Position numbers and translations under genes: made by a program. Positions 53,699 through 59,250 of a stretch of 59,250 bases of DNA are shown here, piece by piece. How positions within the stretch are numbered: the first letter of the stretch is position 1; every line of letters begins with the position of its first letter. Origin of the DNA: Sphingobium chungbukense (lineage in GTDB: Bacteria; Pseudomonadota; Alphaproteobacteria; Sphingomonadales; Sphingomonadaceae); the NCBI RefSeq assembly GCF_001005725.1, contig NZ_LBIC01000022.1, forward strand, positions 1-59,250. Reading direction: 5' to 3'. The notes under the pieces were generated by a model. That model did no database searches and was not told the DNA's origin. It worked only from the letters and a program-made list of their open reading frames with translations.

Positions 53699-54682
53699 TC
53701 AGGATCGCACAGGGTCAGGGACAAGACGGATAGTGCCATTGGTTTGCGGCTCCGCGCGTAACGGGTAGAGCGCGATCACGGCCCGGATGAAGGCATCGCG
53801 GTCGCCAACGGCAAATCCGCCGTTGACGCGCTCATCCGCGAGATCCGGCGCCTCCAGGATGATAGGCGCCTTGGAATAACGATTGACTTCATCGACTGCG
53901 GCGGCGAGCGATCGGCCCTCGAACTGGAGCCGGCCGGTGGTCCAGGAGGTGATCGCCTCGACATTGCCCCGCTCTTTCTCGCCAAGTCCCGCTTCCCGCG
54001 CCATCATCATGTCGCCCGGCAACAACTGATCGGTGCATTTGTCGGACGGGCATTGCGCGGCATCCACCCGCACCTTGCCCTCGATCAGAAGGATATTGGC
54101 ATCCGATTGCTGGCGATCGATCTCGAAGCGGGTGCCGAGCGCTCTCACGGTCGCCACGCCCGCATCCACATCAAAGGGACGGCTCTTGTCATGCGCAACA
54201 TCGAACATCGCCCGGCCGCTGATCAGGGCGACGCGTCGATGCCCTGACGAGAAATTTATGTCGACGGCGCTTGCGCTATCGAGATGGAGCCTCGTGCCGT
54301 CCTCCAGGCGAACCAGGCGTTGCTCCCCAATTCCCGTTTCATAATGGATCGCCACTGGCCGGAGGAGGAATGTGCCAAGGGTCATAGCTCCGGCAATAAC
54401 CGTGCCTGCCACCCACAACATTGGTCGACGGATGCCTGACCGAGGCGCGGTTCGCTCGATTGCGTCATCGACCAGAGCAGCAATTTGCGGGTCTTTCCCG
54501 AGCTTCTGTGCGCTCTCCCAATGCCCATTTAGTCGCTCATAGGCGGCGGCATGGCGCGGATCTTTCTTCCAGGCAAAGAATTGCTGGAGTTCGGCCGTGT
54601 CCGCAACGCGGGAATTGAAGCGCGCAACCCAATAGGCTGCGTCTTCCTCGATTTTTTTATCTTCTTCGCTGCCCATCGTCAT
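53699..54682 (-). CDS. FecR-family anti-sigma/sigma regulator
   Basis: The start at 54682 (MTMGSEEDKKIEEDAAYWVA) follows GGTAGGG; the product is 327 residues. It has an N-terminal cytoplasmic anti-sigma helix region (FFAWKKDPRHAAAYERLNGH), a membrane helix (LWVAGTVIAGAMTLGTFLL) and a periplasmic FecR domain (YETGIGEQRLVRLEDGTRLH, SGRAMFDVAHDKSRPFDVDA). It relays the signal from the receptor STN domain to the sigma factor gene just upstream (8-bp gap). Confidence 0.92.
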   Translation of the reverse strand: MTMGSEEDKKIEEDAAYWVARFNSRVADTAELQQFFAWKKDPRHAAAYERLNGHWESAQKLGKDPQIAALVDDAIERTAPRSGIRRPMLWVAGTVIAGAMTLGTFLLRPVAIHYETGIGEQRLVRLEDGTRLHLDSASAVDINFSSGHRRVALISGRAMFDVAHDKSRPFDVDAGVATVRALGTRFEIDRQQSDANILLIEGKVRVDAAQCPSDKCTDQLLPGDMMMAREAGLGEKERGNVEAITSWTTGRLQFEGRSLAAAVDEVNRYSKAPIILEAPDLADERVNGGFAVGDRDAFIRAVIALYPLRAEPQTNGTIRLVPDPVRS

Positions 54683-54690
54683 CCCTACCC

Positions 54691-55218
54691 TCAGTCCGAC
54701 AGCCGTTGTGCACACAATATAAGTGCCTTGCTCACCCGTCCCTCAACGGTCTTGACCGAAACTCCCAGCCTTTTCGCGATATCTGCATTCGTCATGCGGG
54801 TGAACCGCGACAAAAGAAAGACCGTCCGAAGATCCGGTGGCAAAGATTGGACGGCCTGTTTGAGGCCGAGGAAATATTCCTGCTCTCCACAGTCTTCTAT
54901 GTCCCAGGAAGGATCGGGATCATTAGCCGCCAGCGGTGCGGGACGGGTCTTGTTGCGGCGCATTTGATCGAAGGCAAGGTTGAGCCCGATCCGGAGCAGC
55001 AGCGCGCGGGGCCGACGCTCCGCCTCCTCTTCGCTGTAGCGCGCTACCCGCATATAGGTGTCCTGCACCAAATCCTCCGCTTCAAGACCAGAGCCCGCGA
55101 ACCGGCGTTGCAGCCTTCCGAGCAGCCAGCCCGCATGATTGCGGTACAGCCTGTCGACCATCCCGTCCTGCCGGCTACCCATTGGCAGCCACGGCGTTTT
55201 CCCTTGCTCGCCGGTCAT
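54691..55218 (-). CDS. FecI-type ECF sigma factor
   Basis: The start at 55218 (MTGEQGKTPW) has GAAAGG upstream; the product is 175 residues. Region 2 (LEAEDLVQDTYMRVARYSEE) and region 4 (LPPDLRTVFLLSRFTRMTNA, DIAKRLGVSVKTVEGRVSKA) are complete. It probably directs transcription of the receptor and isopeptidase genes. It is the first gene of the leftward operon sigma-FecR-receptor-isopeptidase. Confidence 0.92.
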   Translation of the reverse strand: MTGEQGKTPWLPMGSRQDGMVDRLYRNHAGWLLGRLQRRFAGSGLEAEDLVQDTYMRVARYSEEEAERRPRALLLRIGLNLAFDQMRRNKTRPAPLAANDPDPSWDIEDCGEQEYFLGLKQAVQSLPPDLRTVFLLSRFTRMTNADIAKRLGVSVKTVEGRVSKALILCAQRLSD

Positions 55219-55912
55219 TACCCGCGCCTTTCCTTCAATTACGAAGGGCGTGCCGCCCCATAAGGACGGCAAAGGAAAAGCTCCATGCCGGTGCATCGCG
55301 CAAAGGGCGCGCGCATGGATCGGCCATGCCAGCACCAAGTCTGACTCGCCGATCTTCGGTACAGGGGTTTCCACGCCCCGCCATCGGCCTCCCGACGGCA
55401 CCAAAGAGAATTCCGTATCGAGAATCGGCTGGCAAGGGCTTGAAAAAAGGGGTCGGGTGTTGGAAATCCTGTACAAGGACCCGTTATTTGGACGTCGCGC
55501 CGCTGCCGACCGGCCAGGCCAAAAGCCCGCCGATCCCCCGGCCCATGGGACACGCGTCCTGTTTCACGGCACCCGACATCTCCTCCATAGCGCAGCCGCC
55601 GCGACTGTCTAACTGCGCCGCGCAAAGCGCAGAAAAAATAATGGCTGAGCTGTTCCTGCGCAGCAATCTGCGGGTTCTTCGCCAATTAGCTGCGGAGATT
55701 CGGCATTTAGCTGCGGAAACTCCGCGGCTAAATGCCGAGTTGCGGCGAAAAGCTCTCCCGATCCGCGAATGATTCGATACGCGCGAACTGTCCGACACAC
55801 TGAGGCTTCGAATGCGGCGATCCGCTTTTATGCGATGATTACCAAGCGGCCTGATTGATACAAGGCACATATTTTTCTTGGCTTTTCTACGCCAAAGGGG
55901 GAATCTGGGGGA
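55219..55912. promoter_or_regulatory. Operator-rich region between the sigma-factor gene and the MNT-HEPN gene
   Basis: This 694-bp gap holds no supported gene. The part 55670-55750 is dense in repeats: TTAGCTGCGG boxes at about 55685 and 55706. A near-perfect palindrome at 55699-55739 has arms TTCGGCATTTAGCTGCGGA and its complement, around AAC. The inner sequence CGGCTAAATGCCGA (55725-55738) is identical to 44303-44316. An AACTGTCCG box at 55785-55793 matches the tra control region at 38.3 kb. Confidence 0.6.
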
Positions 55913-56809
55913 ATGAAGACGTCTCTCGATCATCTGCCCGAACGTAAACAGCGGGAGCTCGGCGAAATCCGTCGCATATTGTTCGAAGAGTTTGAGGACA
56001 CGATCGCCGGGCGTAATGCCCCTCATCGCAAGGCCGGTCGGATCCTCAAGGTTATCCTCTATGGATCACATGCGCGCGGCGACTGGGTAGAAGACCCGGT
56101 CGGTGGTTATTTCTCCGATTATGACGTGCTGGTCGTTGTGAACCATGAGGAACTCGCGGATCCGATCGAATATTGGAGCAAGGCCGAGGACCATCTACTC
56201 CGGGCCCACACCATCTCAAAGAAGCTCAGTGTTCCGGCGCACATCATTACCCACAGCCTGACCGACGTGAATAAACAACTGAAGAAGGGTCGCCCCTTCT
56301 TTCGAGACATCCTCCGTGATGGTATTGCTCTCTATGAAGCACCTGACAATCCGTTCGATCAGCCAGTTACTTTGCCGCCGGACGAAGCACGAGCAGAGGC
56401 ACAAAAGCATTTTGACAAATGGTTTCCGAGCGCAACAGCATTTTTCAGCATGGCTCGACACGCACTTTCGGAAGGAAATGAAAACGAAGCCGCGTTCGTT
56501 CTGCACCAGACCACTGAACGACTTTATGACTGCTTTCTCCTCGTTAGTACGTTGTACGCACCAAAATCACACAAGATTAATTTGCTCAGGTCACAGTGCG
56601 AACAGTTGGATGCAAGGTTGATTCAAGCGTGGCCGCGGGATACAAAATTCACGCAGCGTTGTTTCGAACTGCTGCGCGGTGCTTATGTCAACGCACGTTA
56701 CTCAGAGCATTATAAAATCACTGCCGAGGAACTGGAATGGATTTGTGAGCGGATTACTATACTCCAAGGATTGGTAAAGGACATTTGCCAAGAGCGACTG
56801 GGATCGTGA
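55913..56809 (+). CDS. Nucleotidyltransferase (MNT)-HEPN fusion protein
   Basis: The 298-residue product begins after a GGGGGAATCTGGGGG run. Residues 40-130 are a minimal nucleotidyltransferase: GSHARGDW (51-58) and the metal-binding SDYDVLVVV with Asp69 and Asp71. Residues about 150-290 are a HEPN helical domain (FSMARHALSEGNENEAAFVL, HQTTERLYDCFLLVSTLYAP, GAYVNARYSEHYKITAEELE). MNT and HEPN are often separate antitoxin and toxin; here they form one chain. The GC content is lower than that of the lasso genes. Confidence 0.85.
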   Translation: MKTSLDHLPERKQRELGEIRRILFEEFEDTIAGRNAPHRKAGRILKVILYGSHARGDWVEDPVGGYFSDYDVLVVVNHEELADPIEYWSKAEDHLLRAHTISKKLSVPAHIITHSLTDVNKQLKKGRPFFRDILRDGIALYEAPDNPFDQPVTLPPDEARAEAQKHFDKWFPSATAFFSMARHALSEGNENEAAFVLHQTTERLYDCFLLVSTLYAPKSHKINLLRSQCEQLDARLIQAWPRDTKFTQRCFELLRGAYVNARYSEHYKITAEELEWICERITILQGLVKDICQERLGS

Positions 56810-56839
56810 CTAAGAGCGCCGCTGACACCCTCCCATGAC

Positions 56840-56863
56840 AAGGCCGGGCTTCACCCCGGCCTT
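56840..56863. terminator. Hairpin between convergent genes (probable bidirectional terminator)
   Basis: AAGGCCGGG and CCCGGCCTT form a 9-bp stem with loop CTTCAC. It lies between the ends of the MNT-HEPN gene and the metallopeptidase gene. There is no strong T-run on either side. Confidence 0.6.
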
Positions 56864-56871
56864 AGATTCAA

Positions 56872-58902
56872 TCACCAGATTTTGACCCGATCCTTGGTCG
56901 GAAGATAGAGCTTCTCACCGGGTTCAGGCTTAAACGCGGCATACCATTCATCAAAGTTTCGAACCGTGGAAATGCGGTATTGAGCGGGCGAATGGGAATC
57001 CGTGACGAGCCGTTGGCGCAGGGCGGCCTCCCGATATTTGATCCGCCACACCTGCGCCCATCCGAGAAAGAAGCGCTGGTCGCCGGTCTTTCCGTTTATG
57101 ACCGGAGCTTGCTTACCGCCCAGTGAAGTATGATAGGCATCGAGAGCAACAGCCAAGCCTGCCAGATCGCCGATATTCTCACCCAAAGTCATGGCCCCCT
57201 TCACATGCACACCGGGGAAAGGCTCATAACGATCAAATTGATCGACAAGGCGTCCGCTGAGCGCCTTGAAGGTGGCGACGTCGGCCTCACTCCACCATGG
57301 GTTGAGCTTCCCGGTCTCATCATATTTTGAACCCTGATCGTCAAAATGATGGCTGATCTCATGGCCGATCACAGCGCCGATCGCGCCATAGTTGACCGCC
57401 GGGTCGGCATTGGGATCGAAAAAGGGCGGTAGCAGGATGGCAGCGGGAAAGACGATCTCCACCTTGCCGAAATTGGCATATGCATTGATCTCCATGGGCG
57501 TCATGCCCCATTCCCAACGATATATCGGCTTGCCAAGCTTTCCCACCTGATAGTCGAAGGCAAACTGGTTGGCGCGAACTGCATTGCCGAACAGATCGCC
57601 CGCCTTGATCATGAGACCCGAATAATCGCGCCATCTGTCTGGATAACCGGTCTTGGCCGTAAACGCGGCCAGCTTGCGGCGAGCCCTGATTTTCGCGGTA
57701 TCACTCATCCAGGTCAGCTTATCGATCCGGCGGCCCATGGCCGCGATCACATTCTGGACCAGTGCGTCCATCGCCTCCTTCGTTTCAGGCGGGAAATATC
57801 GCGCGACGTAGGCCTTCCCAACCTCCTCTCCCAAAGCGCCCTTGAGAAAATCGATGCCACGCTTCCAACGTTCCGGCCGCATTGGCGTACCAGCTAGGAT
57901 TGTACCGTAGAAGGCGAAATCCTCGTCCCCGATATGGTCGGGCAGGAAATCGGCATAGGTATGGATGCTTCGCACGAGCAAAGCATCCTTCAGAACCTGA
58001 AGCGGAGTCTTCGCGATGAGCGCCGCCTCCCCCGCAATGGCGCTGGGCTGCGCGACAATCATCTCGGCGGGTTTGATGCCGTTCGCGGCAAAATAGGCAG
58101 GGAAGTCGAACCCGGGCGCGTCCACCGTCAATTTGGCGAGTGTGGTCTTGTTGTAGACCCTATCGACGTCGCGGCTTTCGACCCGTGACCAATGCAGCTT
58201 CGCTATTGCCGTCTCAAACGTCATCAGAGCGTCAGCTCGGCTGCCGGCGTCAGTTTCCCCAATCAGAGTCAGCATTTGTGTAAGATACGCACGATATGCC
58301 GTCCGGATCGCGGCCATTTTGTCGCTTTGCTCGAGATAATAATCGCGATCCGGCAGGCCCAAGCCGCCCTGACTCAGCTTGATGATATAGCTGTCTGGCT
58401 TTTTATCGTCCTGCCCAACGTAGAGGCGAAAAGGACCGGCAACACCAATGCGATTGGCCTTCGCAACGAGGTTTTCCAGGCCAGCTTTGTCGCGCAATTC
58501 GCTGATTTCCCGGAGCCATGGTGCGATTGTCGTTAGACCCGCTTTCTCAACGGCAGCACGACCCATATAGCTCGAATACGCTGCCCCAATCTTGTTCAAA
58601 GGGTCTTTTCGGGCCGCGTCCAGAATTGCCCTTGTGCGTTCGCGCGAGAGGTCTTCCAGAAGGTTGATCATGCCGAAGCTGGCCTTGTCCTCCGGGATCG
58701 CCGTGCGCGCATCCCAGTTTCCATTCGCATAGCGGGAGAAATCCTCACCCGGCGACGCTTCATGGTCCATGCCATCTTCATCAAGCCCGTAAGTACCATA
58801 GGCCGAAGCATTCGATCCGGAGGGCGCGCCCTGATCTGCGTGTGCTGCTGGAAATGAGAATACAGCCAGAAACATTGCTGCACCTAAGTTTGACGATCGC
58901 AT
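56872..58902 (-). CDS. M13-family zinc metallopeptidase
   Basis: I place the start at 58902 (MRSSNLGAAMFLAVFSFPAA) after GAGAGGG; the product is 676 residues. A signal peptide ends near AAHA. The M13 pattern is complete: NAYANFGKVEIVFPAAILLP, zinc motif HEISHHFDDQ (514-523), GENIGD (574-579) and the C-terminal Trp. It is a periplasmic or secreted neprilysin-like peptidase. The IS21-type end lies only 27 bp upstream (58929), so its native promoter has probably been displaced. Confidence 0.92.
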   Translation of the reverse strand: MRSSNLGAAMFLAVFSFPAAHADQGAPSGSNASAYGTYGLDEDGMDHEASPGEDFSRYANGNWDARTAIPEDKASFGMINLLEDLSRERTRAILDAARKDPLNKIGAAYSSYMGRAAVEKAGLTTIAPWLREISELRDKAGLENLVAKANRIGVAGPFRLYVGQDDKKPDSYIIKLSQGGLGLPDRDYYLEQSDKMAAIRTAYRAYLTQMLTLIGETDAGSRADALMTFETAIAKLHWSRVESRDVDRVYNKTTLAKLTVDAPGFDFPAYFAANGIKPAEMIVAQPSAIAGEAALIAKTPLQVLKDALLVRSIHTYADFLPDHIGDEDFAFYGTILAGTPMRPERWKRGIDFLKGALGEEVGKAYVARYFPPETKEAMDALVQNVIAAMGRRIDKLTWMSDTAKIRARRKLAAFTAKTGYPDRWRDYSGLMIKAGDLFGNAVRANQFAFDYQVGKLGKPIYRWEWGMTPMEINAYANFGKVEIVFPAAILLPPFFDPNADPAVNYGAIGAVIGHEISHHFDDQGSKYDETGKLNPWWSEADVATFKALSGRLVDQFDRYEPFPGVHVKGAMTLGENIGDLAGLAVALDAYHTSLGGKQAPVINGKTGDQRFFLGWAQVWRIKYREAALRQRLVTDSHSPAQYRISTVRNFDEWYAAFKPEPGEKLYLPTKDRVKIW

Positions 58903-58928
58903 CCCGAACCCTCTCGAAAGATCCAAGG

Positions 58929-59250
58929 TGTCAAACGGCGTTCAAAAGGGACCCCCGATCGGCGTCGAAGAGGGACCCCCTTTTCAGATAATATGATGCT
59001 GGTTTGTTGAAGATGGCCTTGCGCTGCGTGCGGCGGAGGGCGGGCGTAGCCCGACCGGAGGCGCGCGCAGCGCAAGATAGATTTTTGAAGGCGCCGAAGG
59101 TGGCTGTCAGCTGCGGTTTTTGAAGCGCCAGCTGTCGTTGCCCGTCTCGACGATATCGCAGTGGTGGGTGACGCGGTCGAGCAGCGCCGTGGTCATCTTG
59201 GGATCGCCGAACACGGTCGGCCATTCGCCGAAGGCGAGGTGTGACCGGAC
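58929..59250 (-). mobile_element. IS21-family element, left end and start of the element (continues outside the window)
   Basis: The end TGTCAAACGGCGTTCAAAAG, followed by GGACCCCC, matches the copy at 12903. A second AGGGACCCCC about 28 bp inside is a typical IS21 multiple terminal repeat. The 3' part of istB follows in the same orientation as in the first copy. The two copies differ in DNA while the IstB ends are nearly the same, so they are related but not recent duplicates. Confidence 0.8.
59107..59250 (-). CDS. istB: IstB, C-terminal part (runs off the right edge)
   Basis: The last 43 or so codons of IstB read LAFGEWPTVFGDPKMTTALL and on to DSWRFKNRS with a stop at 59107. Compared with the copy at 13051, the residues just before (VRSH in place of TTN) differ, and the last 12 bases of the window do not match. 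This may be a junction or just variation. Confidence 0.75.
   Translation of the reverse strand, partial: VRSHLAFGEWPTVFGDPKMTTALLDRVTHHCDIVETGNDSWRFKNRS

Noticed and set aside
55239..55685. 148-residue open frame upstream of the sigma-factor gene
   Set aside because: It has an Arg/Gly-rich composition typical of random frames in GC-rich DNA, no ribosome site, and overlaps the operator region.
1..59250. CRISPR arrays, tRNA or rRNA genes, replication origin with iterons
   Set aside because: No regularly spaced repeats with unique spacers, no cloverleaf candidates and no rep gene were found. The repeats at 38.3, 44.3 and 55.7 kb look like operators, not iterons.

Overview
The window reads as an accessory, probably plasmid or integrative-element, region of a sphingomonad-type alphaproteobacterium (Sphingobium/Sphingomonas/Novosphingobium-like). 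The taxonomic call is inferred from the MCE/Mla genes, a MucR-type regulator, a FecI/FecR/TonB-receptor-linked lasso peptide cluster and the IS families present. No replication, partition, relaxase or coupling-protein gene, rRNA, tRNA or CRISPR array was seen.

Layout. (1) 1-12.9 kb: the start of an HlyD-type exporter subunit, then a small secreted-protein gene broken by an IS4-family element (679-5365) that is itself interrupted by an IS66 element (2161-5270). Both insertions have clear 8-bp target duplications. Next comes a leftward lipid-transport operon (mlaE, mlaF, mlaD, auxiliary lipoprotein), and a rightward set of MCE protein, TetR regulator and ABC1/UbiB-like kinase. (2) 12.7-18.5 kb: an insertion and deletion scar. 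An ECF sigma gene is cut by an IS21-family end, the IS21 copy is cut by a Tn3-family element whose transposase is frameshifted and split by an IS3 element, and a small gene is truncated on the far side. (3) 18.8-38.1 kb, all on the minus strand: an F-type conjugation type IV secretion operon in the order traA-L-E-K-B-dsbC-V-C-orf-trbI-S26 peptidase-traW-orf-traU-trbC-traN-orf-traF-traH-traG. Upstream of traA is a repeat-rich control region and an XRE-type regulator. (4) 39.2-44.2 kb: lytic transglycosylase, a plasmid-type protein of unknown role, a MucR-like protein with a long Ala/Lys/Pro tail, a ParDE pair and another XRE regulator. (5) 44.5-55.2 kb: a lasso peptide module. A GntR regulator, two 38-residue precursors, a fused B protein and a C cyclase run rightward. 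FecI, FecR, a TonB receptor and an AtxE-like isopeptidase run leftward and converge on them. (6) 55.2-59.25 kb: an operator-rich gap, a nucleotidyltransferase-HEPN fusion, an M13 metallopeptidase and a second IS21-family end.

How it may work together (inference): the conjugation operon moves the element. The lasso module makes two ribosomal peptides, probably Ala1-Glu9 ring lasso peptides of 18 residues each, and re-imports and opens them through the TonB receptor and isopeptidase under sigma/anti-sigma control. Near-identical operator boxes lie on both sides of the lasso module, in front of the XRE gene (about 44.3 kb) and the nucleotidyltransferase-HEPN gene (about 55.7 kb). This suggests one regulator acts at both sites, or that the module was inserted between copies of the same control region.
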